64,000 bases of DNA from Zygaena filipendulae (Eukaryota > Arthropoda > Insecta > Lepidoptera > Zygaenidae): assembly GCA_907165275.2 (NCBI GenBank), contig OU015651.1, positions 13,538,501 through 13,602,500 of the forward strand, in the 5' to 3' direction. The notes beneath the pieces were generated by a model, which saw only the letters and a program-made list of their open reading frames with translations, did no database searches and was not told the DNA's origin. Positions 12,801 through 22,946 of the stretch are shown here, piece by piece. Every line of letters starts with the position of its first letter. Position 1 is the stretch's first letter. The translations under genes were made by a program, and so were the position numbers.

Positions 12801-15800
12801 TTTCGCGTTTATAATATTAGTAGGATAACTAACTAACCTTGTAAAAAAATATATTTTAAATATTTGGAACGAAGATATTTTTGTGGAGTGTTATAGTAGC
12901 GCGATAGGATGAGCATAATAAAATTATAAATAATATCTATAATTTGTGACCGTATGTATCGTTTCAGTTCAAATTTTTTGCAATGTCAACAATGTTTATG
13001 AAAGTATTGTATACGACTTCAATCAGACTATACAACGAGATATACAACATGCTATGCAACGTATTTACCGTTCTTGCGCTGCCGATCATAATGGGAATGA
13101 TCTACATAACGATTATATTTCTTTATCGACACAAAAAGGTCAGTACATTTTGAAAACGTGGAATAATTCAGTCGCTTCCACTCAAATATAGTAATTTGCT
13201 CAACAGAAAACAATGCTTTTGTCATACTTACATTATTTTCAGTATAGATCGGAAATAATTTATCAAAATTGGCACATTATATTGGAAATAGTTTTAATTA
13301 ATATAATTTTAATTATTTAAAATCTATGCTAATATTTTATGATGTAAGTTTTTTCGATTTAACGGGTAATCTCCAGAGAACTAACCACTAAAACGATTTT
13401 GAAATTTCTTCCATTGATAAAAAGCTATCTAAGTGTCGTAGGATATTTTTAGAGAACCCGAGGAAGTCGCGTTGTTGGATGAAACGGTGAGAGAATAGCA
13501 GCTTATTGATAAATTAAAGAAAACAATTAATTTTACTATAACACAAAAACACTTATTTGACTAGCGTTTTTAAATTTGTATGCATCTAGGTCTACCTCTT
13601 TAGTTTATTTAATTTGACGAAGTATTTTCAAATGTACTCTTTCTAAATGTAGAGTTGGGTCGATTTGTTTCGACCCTACCCCGACTGGGGACCACTGGAT
13701 GCTACGACAAAACGGTTGAGGAAAAAATTCGACTCGCGGGAGGTGAGCAGATCTTTAGAGCCAACGCACACTATGCGACTCGCAACAGCGACGGCTCGAC
13801 GACTAAACGCGTGACGACAGGCTACGGCCTACAATTTTCATATATTTTGTTCAAAGCTCCGCACACTTAGCGTCATAGTCGCAGAGTCGCAACTACAGGC
13901 GAGGAGAATCGGAGCTCGCAGACTTGAGACGCTGAGCTGTCGCTGGCGTCGACGACAAGTTGTTGCGATAAGATGCAACGACGATTTCCATAGTTTGCAT
14001 AGGCACTTAGATAATAGAAATATACCTAGGTCTTGAAAGTCTTCTTTAGGTAGGTAAATACATAACAGTTACCATTGAAAATATTGCTACACTTTTCACA
14101 GTCGACAAATCATAACGCAGTAAAGTCAACACGTCTCGTAATGGTCAATGCTTTTTATTACAATCTAATCGTATCTGAATTGGGTATTTTCCAGGTTATG
14201 ATAATCAAAATCAAAATCCTTTTTTAAATTAATGAAAATAAACACAGATTAATCGCATTAAAGCTTAGGGTGGGCGTCTCGTGACGTCAGTATTCGGCAT
14301 AAGCCCCGTACAAATTGCACCGGGTTGTGACGTCACGCGAAATTTTAACTCAATGTATCGCCGTTATTTTTTGATTACGTAAAAAATAAAAATACGTGTC
14401 CAATATTTTTTATTGACCTACACGACGGACTAAAAATAAATTGTTAAATAGCCAATTCCATAAATGAAATTTAATTACGGATTTATTTCATTTTATTGAT
14501 TGTTTGGCATTGTATTAATAAATTGTATACTTTAATATGCACGGTTTTTTAAACCGTGCAGGTTATGGTAATTCATATAGTGTAAGCTATCGTATCTATA
14601 CTTATAGTCTTCTACAAATGTACGAAATTTACATAATAAGATATGAAAAACTTGTGTCATACTTTTATGAACTATCAAAACTCAAACATGAATTTGATTA
14701 CTCCTCATTATGCATTAGTTACCTACATAAATATTATTTTCTGGTTGCTCTTTAACTACTTAACAACGATTGATGTCCAAATTCTTTACTAAACCTTTAG
14801 CGGTAGTAAACACTTGACAAAATGAAAATTTGTGGATTTGGTACATTTTGTTCACTTGAAGAGGTAACGACTTTGATGGAAAATAAATCGGTCAAATATT
14901 TTTTCGGTCAACTCACAAGGTACGCTACATAACATGATCAAAGATGACTGTGTACAAAGTACTTAGTGATGCAAAGTATAATATTTAGTAAAATATAATA
15001 TTCTTGCTGCTGGGTTATGCTTACCTTACCCTCCTCTAACGCTGAAGGTTGGTAGTTCGATCGGGTTCAGTGCCGATTGGTGGTCTACAACACGATATCA
15101 AACGCTTCCAAAAATGTGCAGGTTTCCTGTGCGTTTTAATCTGAAAAGATCTAGGTACAAGCCGGTGACCGAACATTCCCCTTTGAACAAGAGTCGAGAA
15201 CTCTATCTCTGGGTTATCCGAGAGCTAGCTTGCTTGCGGTTTCAATCGCATGAGGTGAAATCGCAATGGCGTTACTGATGCGCTCAAAGCACTGTGTTGT
15301 TTCGAATTGTTTCGTTTTTTCTCTCCTGTGAACTGAAACTCGTATTGTGTATGTATATTAAGTGCCGACGGTTATAATATAATTAGGTAAGTAGATTTTG
15401 GCTGGAGAGAAAATAATAAAAATATACCTAATTGAGGTTGAGAGTATTCATTGCCTGCTCAATTGATTGATACACTTTATATTTGGGCGACCGAGCTTCT
15501 TTGACGTGGGTTTTATTTTTTTATATATTTTTCTACTGGCAAGTGGTCTGTTTATTTTTTTTCATTTTATCTATATATGCTTCTACTAATAGTGCTACTA
15601 CACCAGACATAATACTGTTAAGTTCTTTACAGTTACCTATCGTAATAATTATTTTGCCATCAGTGTCAATTTTCCAACAGATATACCTTTGTTTCTTTCT
15701 TGTGTCTAGATAAACTTGTAGTGCATTATCAAAATACAAAATTTTGTCGAAATAAAGCTAATTCCTTAAATATTTATATTATACTAGCTGTTCCCCGCGG

Positions 15801-16274
15801 TTTCACCCGCGGTAATTTCGGAGTTTCCACGGGAATACCGGGATAAAAAGTACCCTATGTCCTTCTCTGTACCGCTGACCACGTGCATGCCAAATTTCCT
15901 CCAAATCCGTTCAGCCGTGTTTGCGTGATAGTAACAAACATCCAAACATCCAAAACATCCACACTTTCACATTTATAATATTAGTAGGATAATAATTTTT
16001 TACATTATTATAAATGTAATGCTGGTAATTTATAAAAAAGTATAGTAAAATGTTATATTTAATGATTCGAATGATCCTATAAGCTTATCTCCTGCAGTAC
16101 ATACGATCCCAAGCGCCGAGGGAACTGAGCCGTCACATGATAAGGAAAGCCGAATCGAAAGTGTACCGCCTCGACGTCCGATACGACATTTATCAAAGAT
16201 CAACAATGCCTCCTTCAGAATCGTACAAGATGGAAAGTGACACGAGCATTTTAAATAAAACTGTAAATACCTGA
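3820..16274 (+). CDS. Multi-pass membrane protein, family not recognised, 13 exons, 584 aa
   Basis: Exons: 3820-3993, 4267-4325, 4960-5087, 6426-6543, 7041-7199, 8230-8353, 8879-9019, 10015-10095, 10283-10418, 10561-10673, 12420-12593, 12968-13138, 16098-16274 (stop TGA). All phases join without a frame break. Every acceptor is AG and every donor is GT, except a GC donor at 10096. The start ATG has G at -3 and +4, with an in-frame TAA two codons upstream. Residues 1-58 are acidic and Ser-rich and probably cytosolic. Hydrophobic, likely membrane segments lie near 72-84, 123-153 (one or two), 227-244, 259-279, 378-405, 414-436 and 501-522. A basic hydrophilic tail of about 60 residues follows. 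The layout does not look like insect odorant or gustatory receptors, and I assign no function. The exons are seen in the sequence; the membrane topology is inferred. Internal exons are well supported; exons 1 and 2 slightly less so. Confidence 0.85.
4337..4515 (-). mobile_element. Helitron-like element (intron 2)
   Basis: Minus-sense copy: CACGGTTTCAGCCACG, ACCGCGGGAATTCCGG, TCTCTGTACCCGTGACAACG, GGATTTATAATAG. The CTAG end is lost. It starts 12 bases after the splice donor of exon 2. Confidence 0.7.
5278..5639. mobile_element. MITE with GGTCCGTATTCCAAAAG termini (intron 3)
   Basis: The left end GGTCCGTATTCCAAAAG mirrors the right end CTTCTGGAATGCGGAAC. The interior is rich in short AAGT/ACTT motifs repeated in both senses. 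The flanks carry TTA on both sides. It lies within intron 3 of the membrane-protein gene. Confidence 0.65.
5846..6040 (+). mobile_element. Helitron-like element, variant (intron 3)
   Basis: It ends CCGCGGGTGAGACCGCGGGG and ACAGCTAG. The interior (CTTCTCGCTGTTTGTCCC, GCAACGGATTTTCATGCGG) differs from the common form, so it is a separate subtype sharing the 3' end. Confidence 0.65.
6623..6747. mobile_element. Short hairpin MITE (intron 4)
   Basis: The arms TGTTTCTTATACCTAAGGAT... and its near complement ending CCTTATAAGAAACA pair over about 33 bases, including AAAAGTCTCTA / TAGAGACTTTT. The loop is about 55 bases. It sits in intron 4 of the membrane-protein gene. Confidence 0.6.
7247..7464 (-). 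mobile_element. Helitron-like element, full length (intron 5)
   Basis: CTAGCTGTGCCCCGCGG opens it and TTTATAATATTAGTAGGA closes it. This is a complete minus-sense copy of the main subtype, about 50 bases after exon 5. Confidence 0.85.
7565..8175 (+). mobile_element. Helitron-like element interrupted by a family B MITE (intron 5)
   Basis: The left part has GGGTAAACTCCGAAAATTCC and GGGTACCTTTTGTCCTGG. The right part, after the MITE at 7812-8135, is GGGTGCAACCGCGGGGAAAG then CTAG. The 5' limit is uncertain. Confidence 0.6.
7812..8135 (+). mobile_element. MITE family B (GGGATGT ends), nested in a Helitron-like element (intron 5)
   Basis: The ends GGGATGTGGACTA and a terminus ending AACATGCCC are inverse. 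Just inside are AGTCCGTCAGTTAG and AGACGGACTA. Two GTGACGTCA motifs flank the centre. A Helitron-like sequence lies on both sides (about 7565-7811 and 8136-8175), so the MITE arrived later. Confidence 0.8.
8383..8472 (+). mobile_element. SINE 3' fragment (intron 6)
   Basis: This has the tail half of the SINE family (GCTTGGTTTCCACGACACAA to GTGGATTATTATTATTATT) without the tRNA head. It lies in intron 6 of the membrane-protein gene, right after exon 6. Confidence 0.75.
9048..9616 (+). mobile_element. Run of three Helitron-like elements (intron 7)
   Basis: Copy 1 (9048-9282) ends GGTGAAACCGCGCGGGACAG then CTAG. Copy 2 (9285-9433) ends CCGCGTGAGACAGCTTG. Copy 3 (9437-9616) ends GAATGAAACCGCGGCGAAC. 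All are plus sense, head to tail, with different interiors. Copy 1 shares its interior (CGCACAGCCTAAACCGCTGA) with the minus copy at 21527-21757. Confidence 0.7.
9770..9976. repeat. Repeat family D, copy 1 (intron 7)
   Basis: It shares GTAGGCTGTTACTGC, GTTGGACAACATCAAC and AATTTTGAACCCAAA with 27540-27735. It ends about 40 bases before exon 8. The class is unknown. Confidence 0.5.
10096..10282 (+). other. GC-AG intron (intron 8 of the membrane-protein gene)
   Basis: The exon ends GAA GAG and is followed directly by GCAAGT, the usual consensus of a GC donor. The acceptor is TTACAG at 10277-10282. Both flanking exons are phase 0 here and read on without a stop. No GT donor near this point keeps the frame. 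Confidence 0.75.
11460..12117 (+). mobile_element. LINE 3' region (intron 10)
   Basis: From 11952 to 12117 the sequence matches 18485-18655 in reverse. It includes ACGCTGCTGAGTTTCTTAAC, CTTCTCAGTAGAGCGTGCG and the tail TAATAAATATATTTTGAATT. The part at 11520-11575 (GGTGTGTTCCAGCAGCCTCA) is also found at 28200-28230. It is an old non-LTR element remnant within intron 10. Confidence 0.6.
12611..12834 (-). mobile_element. Helitron-like element, AATCTGATGTATAA subtype (intron 11)
   Basis: Minus-sense full copy with TTAGTTGTGTCCCGCGG, TGTGTTAATCTGATGTATAA, a (CATC)n run and TTTATAATATTAGTAGGA. Subtype mates lie at 34157 and 60681. It starts 17 bases after exon 11. Confidence 0.85.
14183..14454 (+). 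mobile_element. MITE family B2 with AATT duplication (intron 12)
   Basis: The interior is like family B (GTGACGTCA pair, CGACGGACTA), but the ends are GGGTATTTTCC and AAATAGCC. It is flanked by AATT on both sides (14179-14182 and 14455-14458). It lies in the last intron of the membrane-protein gene. Confidence 0.75.
15784..15990 (-). mobile_element. Helitron-like element, full length (intron 12)
   Basis: CTAGCTGTTCCCCGCGG to ATTTATAATATTAGTAGGAT, with the hairpin pair CCGCGGTTTCACCCGCGG intact. It lies 107 bases before the last exon of the membrane-protein gene. Confidence 0.85.
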
Positions 16275-16326
16275 AGAAGCAGTAAGTCAGGACAAAAAAT
16301 AATGATATTATTATGATAGATATTAT

Positions 16327-16332
16327 AATAAA
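16327..16332 (+). promoter_or_regulatory. Polyadenylation signal of the membrane-protein gene
   Basis: AATAAA lies 53 bases after the TGA stop of the 13-exon gene and is followed by a T-rich stretch. It is the first such hexamer downstream of the stop, apart from one overlapping the coding end. Confidence 0.5.
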
Positions 16333-16469
16333 TTGAAGTGAATTTTATTATTTATTTTTAAATAGTTTTATTTTTTTCTTTAACGTACTTAACCTATATA
16401 AATAATAGGATTTCATGTTATTGGAATATTAAACTCTTTTTTTATGTCACTTATTCATCTGGGTATATT

Positions 16470-16566
16470 TTATTTTATTTATTTAAACTTTATGCACATC
16501 ATGGTACAAAAGGCGGACTTAATACCACAGTGGCATTCTCTGCCAGTCAACCTTCAGATAGTATAT
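16470..16566 (-). mobile_element. LINE 3' end (AATGCC..GTCCGCC family), copy 1
   Basis: The plus strand shows ACAAAAGGCGGACTTAATAC and GCATTCTCTGCCAGTCAACC after a T-rich tail. In minus sense this is the end of a LINE with poly-A-like sequence. Three more copies lie in the window. Confidence 0.65.
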
Positions 16567-16689
16567 ATCTTATAGAAATATAAATTAATCCCTATTTCCC
16601 TTGGTCACGGCATCACGCGTAACGCGACTGGACTAATTTCGCTTATTATTTTTTGTCGTGTTTTTTTATTGTAAGGAGAAGAAGTAAAA

Positions 16690-16750
16690 AAAGTTTGGAG
16701 TTCCTTCGGGAATTCCGAAACACACGCGGGTGATACCGCGGTGCAGCTAG
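16690..16750 (+). mobile_element. Helitron-like 3' end only
   Basis: GTTTGGAGTTCCTTCGGG, ACGCGGGTGATACCGCGG, CAGCTAG. Only the terminal hairpin region is present, 360 bases past the membrane-protein gene's polyadenylation signal. Confidence 0.6.
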
Positions 16751-17250
16751 TATTTAATATAAATACAGTAAAATTCTTGAAGTTTTATATTTTTGTAATA
16801 AATTTTACTAATCATATTTCATTTATTTCATGTTTTATTTATTTGTATCACGAATCCAATTCAACACCCGCCACCACATTCTTTTCCAAAACGGTAGGCG
16901 GTTTGTAAAATTTTTGCAATCGAGGTAGAAAAATTAATATATCAAAATACCGGTTTTGTCGATTTGAATGAAATAACCTAGAAATGGTCAATATTACGGC
17001 CAAGTGATAACCCAATGAAATCTAGTAACGCTCAAAGGTATCAAAGCACTAGAGCCTTTCGTAAATAATAATCTAGCCCGGTCTAAACTGCCCTCAAGAC
17101 AGCAACAAAATCTACCAACCTCGCACCACATAAAATATTAACTCGACACACATGAGTTGATTCTGTGAACATTTACCACTGGAATTTTACTAGGAACTCG
17201 ATACTCAACAGAGTTCTATGATGGGTGAGTTCTATCGATTCATTTTTAAT

Positions 17251-17577
17251 GGGCATGTTGACTAATTTTTATTTTTTAGTCCGTCTTGTAGATTATTAAA
17301 AAATATTGGACACGTATTTTTTTCTTTTTTTACGTAATCAAAAAATAACGGCGATATATTGAGTTGAAAATTCGCGTGACGTCACTAGTGACTATTCTGA
17401 CAATTTGTATGGCGGTTTTGCGGTTAGTGACGTCACGACCTTCTTATCCTAAACTTTAATGCGCTTTATCTCTGTATATTTTAATTTATTTAAAAAAGCA
17501 AAAAATGTCTATTGTTTTTTTATTTTCTAACTGACGGACTAATTAGAATTTTGATTTTCAATAGTAGTCAACATCCC
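17251..17577 (-). mobile_element. MITE family B, full-length copy
   Basis: The ends GGGCATGTTGACTA and TAGTCAACATCCC form the inverted termini. The interior matches the other family copies in reverse sense, with the pair of GTGACGTCA motifs about 60 bases apart. There is no reading frame. Confidence 0.8.
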
Positions 17578-17622
17578 TATTCTCATATTACACATAATAG
17601 TAACTCCTTTATATTATCCTTA

Positions 17623-17859
17623 TTCTATACTAATATTATAAAGAGATAAAGTTTGTGAGTTTGTGACGTTGTAGGGGGTAATCTCTGGAACTACTGAACC
17701 GATTTTGAAAATTATTTTATCAATAGAATGCTACAGTGTTTCTGAGTGTTCTTTCATTTATAGGAAGCTATAGTGATCTTGAATGAGATAGGGTTTTTAT
17801 CCCGGAATTCTCGTGGGAACACCGAAATTACTGCGGGTGAAACCGCGGAGGACAGCTAG
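17623..17859 (+). mobile_element. Helitron-like element, TATAAAGAGATAAAG subtype
   Basis: It starts TCTATACTAATATTATAAAG, has GGGGGTAATCTCTGGAACTA, and ends GCGGGTGAAACCGCGGAGGA then CAGCTAG. It follows a family B MITE by 45 bases. Confidence 0.8.
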
Positions 17860-18158
17860 TATAGTATATATGTATGACGTTGTGCACTCACCACCCGCTT
17901 CTAGTTACTATATCATCTTAAGGTTGCCTTGAAAAGATTACCTTTAGCAATAAGGCCGCCTATTGCTCTTCTTGTCTTTTATTTGTCTTAGTTTTACTAT
18001 CTCTTATAGGGCAATTAAGTATGTTTCCATTTTGAGTTCCATGTTTCTAAAAAAAACATTAATATCTAGAAAACTCGGAACAAATGCGGACACAGCTTAC
18101 GCAGAAAACTTTTCTGCCCTCGGACTCGGTGCTGTCGTCCGGTATTCACCTTCTTGTC

Positions 18159-18360
18159 TTCTTCTTCTTCTTCTTTAATAATGGCGTCTTTAATTATAAT
18201 TTGCCAATGACAATGTTTCTTAATAATAAAAATCTCTTCATCTACTTCTTCAATTATGGCGAAACGCCAATGACAATGTTAGATTGTTCCCCAAGTTAAA
18301 ACATGGCTCTCTTGAAAGCCAGTTTCCTGCTCAGGGTCCAAAATAGATGCTGAAAAGTGC
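18159..18360 (-). mobile_element. AAG-tail retroposon, copy 1, with 12-bp duplication
   Basis: Read on the minus strand it ends in an (AAG)n tail. The perfect direct repeat CACCTTCTTGTC at 18147-18158 and 18361-18372 is the target-site duplication. It is 5'-truncated relative to copy 3. There is no tRNA-like box and no reading frame. Confidence 0.8.
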
Positions 18361-18484
18361 CACCTTCTTGTCAATAATGATTGTTAGTTGAAGTAGCATT
18401 TCAACAGATTTCAGTATCTAACAATCCTATATTGTCTAACGTAAGTGGACTGTACCGAGTACACGCCGGTTAGTTATATGTATG

Positions 18485-18655
18485 CCATCAAAATTCAAAA
18501 ATTCTAAATTCAAAAGCTATTTATTACTTAGGATTGGTAACAATCACTTGTAATCGTCAGCAGGTTCTTAGAACTATAAATTACCGTCAGTTCGGAATAC
18601 GTCCTCTGCTGAGAAGAACTGACAAGAAACTCAGCAGCGCTGTCTTTTAATGATC
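18485..18655 (-). mobile_element. LINE 3' end, same family as 11952-12117
   Basis: The minus strand reads as the 3' UTR with CTGCTGAGTTTCTTG, CAGTTCTTCTCAGCAGAGGA and the tail ending in TTGAATTTT. It carries no coding part. Confidence 0.65.
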
Positions 18656-18989
18656 TTACTTATAAACTAGGAGAACAAAAAATAGTAATTGGATAGAGCA
18701 ATTCATTCCCAAACGTCTGTATCATTTGAATAGTCTACAACACTATAATAATATGCTTTATCGCATAATCTGTGTTTAATAAGTGTCTTGAATTTATTAA
18801 TTGACAAATTAATTACATCACAATTCAGCAGCTATTTTGTTTACACAAAGAAAAAAAAATGAAAATTTATTAATTACCATAACACACAAACTACTTTTCG
18901 AAAGAAAACCGTGTTTCATAGAGAAACAATCTAACATTGTCATTTACGTTTCGTTCTAATTAAGAAGTAGAAAAATTAGATATTTTTTA

Positions 18990-19196
18990 ACTAGCTGCTC
19001 CCCGCGGTTCCACCCGCGTAAATTTCGGAGTTCCCCGAGAACTCCGGGACAAAAAGTGCCCTATGTGCTTCTCTGTCCCTGACAACGTACTCGTATATGC
19101 ATAATATTGTGATAATCCGTTGAGCCGTTGAGGCGTGTAAGCGTAACAAACAAACAAACTCACTCTCGCACTCAACTCGCATTTATAATGTTAGGG
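18990..19196 (-). mobile_element. Helitron-like element
   Basis: CTAGCTGCTCCCCGCGG to GCATTTATAATGTTAGGGA, with GCGTAACAAACAAACAAACT near the end. Full length, modestly diverged. Confidence 0.8.
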
Positions 19197-19302
19197 ATTA
19201 TTAAAACATTACTGGCAAAATTAACGCTATATAAATCGTAAAAGACGCCATATTAGAAAACCATAATTAAAAACTTAACATAACTTAACTTAAGAAGGGT
19301 TA

Positions 19303-19394
19303 CAATAATAATAATAATAATCCCCTTCACAACAGATTTACTTGATCCCACACTAAGCTATAAGCTTGTGTCGTGGAAACCAAGCAAACGATGG
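19303..19394 (-). mobile_element. SINE 3' fragment
   Basis: (AAT)n is followed by CACTAAGCTATAAGCTTGTG and GTGGAAACCAAGCAAACG, the 3' half of the SINE family in minus sense. The head is missing. Confidence 0.75.
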
Positions 19395-19399
19395 CAGAT

Positions 19400-21420
19400 A
19401 TTATTATTATTTCTTAATTGGAAATCGAAAACAAATAGTAAATAGTCTGATTCAGTTTATCGCCGACGGGGAATTGAACGCGTTACCTACTTTATTAACG
19501 AGCTTACTTCATCACTAGCCCAATGACGATCTGGCGGGATCGCTTGTTTGATGTTCTACGGCGGAGAACAGTTTATTAACGTGCCTTTAACTCTGTATAT
19601 TACTAGCTGTTACCATAGCGTCATTTTCTGTATTCCTTCGGGACCTCTTCGTAGACTTTTCGAATCAGGGCCCTTATTCACTATGACAAACAACATTCCT
19701 TGCCCATAACGCGCGTCCCAAAAACGCATTTCCAAACGTTCTAGATGCCAAGATATTAGAAATTATTATTCTTTATTTCATAAGAAACGTTTAAAATGTA
19801 TTTTTTTGCAATAACACTTCTTTGATTACGAGGGAAAACAGTAATATATTGTGTATTAAGCCGCGTTCTCACAGCTGGTTATACGTTCGGTTTTATAATG
19901 AACGATGTGTTTTTATGTCATTATGATGGAACCTGTGTAAATATAATATGATTACACAAAATATGTGGCAAAACACATTCTGCCTATACCATGCTATAGG
20001 TGGTACTGTGTAATATGAACAATGGTACTATCAATTGAGCAGTTAATGCCTCAAAGCGTAACAAACAAACATGCATTCGCATTTATAATATTTGCTGTTA
20101 CGATTAATATGTCAGTAGCTTATAAGAAACAAATATCAAGTATAAAATTCTGAGTAATATATTATGTTATCATAGTAAGAAATCTCGCAGACACACTCGC
20201 TAAGTTAGGATTAAATTGCAACACTCGCCAAGTGAAGGAGAACGCTATAGCTTTGATCTGAGTCAGAAACCTTAATTCTGAACTATGATTGCACTTCTTA
20301 ACATTACTTAGGTACTTCAAGTAAAAATAATGAGAACTGTTAAAATGAACTTGATTTATGAAACTTTACTACTTTTTTAAGAAAAAATATGTTTATATGT
20401 AGCCATATTCTCATCTTCTGTTTCTTTCTGAATGATATAAGCTAGATTAACTTAATATTCGTCGAAGAGTTATAACAATTTGAAATTTTTTTCAAATATA
20501 ATATAATCGACTACTAATTAGATTCAAATCTGTTGAATCGACTTGATCAGATTTGACAGCCAGTTTATTGTGGATTCAACAGGTTGAATAGTGATTGGCC
20601 GCTTTAACGTTACTACCAAATATTGTTAGTCCCATCAGAATTATAGCATCCTAAAACTAACTTCGTTTACATCTAAATAATCCAAATGATGCAAATTTTT
20701 CAAAAAAAACAGCGAAATCTTTCTACAAACACATTCAAGTTTCACCCGTGAAATTACAGAAAACTGATGCACAAAATTAAAATTAAAAATTTGCAGTTGG
20801 TTTGTTTAACTGGCGTAATAAAGTGTAAGCGAAAGGATCAACAAGCGAAGCTTTTCCACAATTGTATCTTAACAACAAAAAGTGTAGACCTCAGCAGCTA
20901 AATTGTGAAGGCCATCGTAAAACTGTCAAAAGTTTGCGGCAACGTCACCTTAATTACTCGAACATCGTTCCAGGCGCTATCAATGGCATCTTGTGCTTTG
21001 AGCGCGAAAGAGATAGTAAGAAGATTGTCAAGTTCAAAAAAGACCACACTTTTGAGCTAATTTTATTATTGTCCCATTTGAGGTATTGTAGCAAAGTTAC
21101 GAACTTTAATATTCGGATTCTGAAATTGTAAATTGGACCACGCAAAAATTACGGCCATTGAGAGTTTACCAAATTTGAATATTCCAACCAAATTACATTA
21201 TTTATTTGCGTAAGACATTCTTTCTTAGGGTTGTTGAGTGGTTGATTCATTTTCCAGCCATGCGGAAGTCCCAAGAACAAGACGAGAGACCCTCGACATA
21301 TTAAGTGGCTACAGAAATCTATAGTAAGTATAAATCGACTTTTAAATGATGAGCACTTAGTGATCGTTTACTTTCTACAATCCTTTTTTCCCAAATTCCA
21401 CAGTTATAAGAACTATATTT
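19400..21420. other. Intergenic, mostly unassigned
   Basis: A degraded Helitron-like trace (19605-19660 and 20040-20095) and a small inverted repeat around GATTCAAATCTGTTGAATC (20521-20592) are the only structure. No genes are seen. Confidence 0.45.
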
Positions 21421-21422
21421 AA

Positions 21423-21757
21423 CTAGCTATGCCCCGCGGTCTCGCCCGCGTGAGTTTCGGAATTCCCGCAGGAAGTAGCCTAATAACATCGGCTTATTAG
21501 CAATGAAAGTCCCGTTGAAGTCTAGACTAGCTGTTCCGCACGGTTTCGCCCGCAATAATTTCGGAGTTCCCGCGGAATTGTTCCAAACAAACTTTGCCCC
21601 TATTTTTCACCCCCCTAGGGGTAGAATTTTCAAAAATTCTTATCGGATGCCTACTTCATACAAAGAACACACCCTCCAAGTTTCTACGATCGGTGGTTTA
21701 GGCTGTGCGTTGAGCCGTCGGTCAGTCTTTCAGGACAAAGCATTTTATTTGTAAAGA
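21423..21757 (-). mobile_element. Two adjacent Helitron-like elements
   Basis: The first (21423-21520) has CTAGCTATGCCCCGCGG and a short interior, AGTAGCCTAATAACATC. The second (21527-21757) opens CTAGCTGTTCCGCACGG and carries AAAGAACACACCCTCCAAG, the reverse of copy 1 in the intron 7 run. Both are minus sense. Confidence 0.7.
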
Positions 21758-22496
21758 TATCAATATTACATTCAAAAGACAATACTGGCAGCTTTATTTG
21801 TAGATAATAAACTATACCACAACATTCTGGAAAAATTCAGACGCCACTGCTATACGTCGCGTCGGCGTGGTGGCACACACAAAGAAAATCAAATCTAAAT
21901 AAAATGTGACACAAAGAAAAATACGTCTCTAGGAAAATCTAAACCACACATTCAGCAAACCATCCATCACGATTTCTCATATCCAAAGCGTCCGATTCGG
22001 CAGTTTGCGGGTGAAGCGAAAAATCTATCGCGAGACAATTTTCCGTTCTTAAAACATTTGGGCGTTGTTTAAACCATCGAAAATAGAAAACGCTTGTATG
22101 ATCAAGGCGACTGAGCTACGGTAAAACAAAGTAATTGCAGCAGAATAAATTTTACAGGAGGAGCAACACACTGGAAATCGCTTTATTTAAAACAAAACTT
22201 CCATAGTTTAACGATGCTCTTAATTTTTATTTCTCTAATATTAAAGCTATTTAATTATTTAAGTAGGTACCGAAGAAAGAAAAATAAAACATTAGTTTAG
22301 CATTAAAAATAAAACAGTAAAATGGGCAATATAAATTAAAATAAAATAAAAAATAATGCAATTGATTAAATATTGCTTTTATGTTTTGTATATACCTACT
22401 CAACGGTACTGCGTATACAATGAGCCATTAATGCTGTGCCAAGTAGAAGGAATTAGAACTCATTATTATTATTATTTTTTTGGAATTGTATGGGTT

Positions 22497-22946
22497 ATTT
22501 TGCCTGAAATAAATGAATCCCACCAAAAACATTTTCATGTAAAATGATTCCAATGACGGGCACTCAAAAAGTTATCAGATCTCATATGGAACCAAGCTTA
22601 TAACTCTACACACCCTAACTCTACAAGGCCTAACTTCTCACACTCTACACAATAGAATATCTGGCATTTTGCTCCATTCACATTAGCGTAGGGTGAAAAA
22701 TGTATCCACTGTTAATTACTTTTCTGTTGTACAAAGGTTCTTGTAGTAACGAAACGGCCAAGCCACATATTCTGACTAAGGTGTAGAGTTTGTGAAGTTA
22801 GGCCTTGTAAGGTTAGGGTGTGTAGAGTTATAAGCTTGGCTCTACATGAGATCTGATAACTTTTTGACAGTGTCCGTCATATGGACACGTCTTGGCATCA
22901 TTTTACATGAAAATGTTTTTGGTGAGATTTCATTTATTTTTGTAAG
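22497..22946. mobile_element. Large foldback element, arms about 160 bp
   Basis: The left arm (22497-22660) pairs with the right arm (22785-22946). Shared blocks include ACATTTTCATGTAAAATGAT, AAAAAGTTATCAGATCTCAT and AGCTTATAACTCTACACACC. The loop is about 125 bp. There is no coding potential. It resembles a foldback MITE; no clear target duplication is seen. Confidence 0.8.

Larger units (their letters stand above)
13139..16097. other. Intron 12 of the membrane-protein gene
   Basis: The largest intron (2959 bp). It has a GC-richer stretch at 13640-13990 with no recognisable product, the AATT MITE at 14183 and a Helitron-like copy at 15784. At 15030-15080 there is a weak B-box-like AGTTCGATCGG, not enough to call a SINE. 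Confidence 0.6.

Noticed and set aside
15030..15080. B-box-like AGTTCGATCGG
   Set aside because: No A box at the right distance and no repeat partner in the window.
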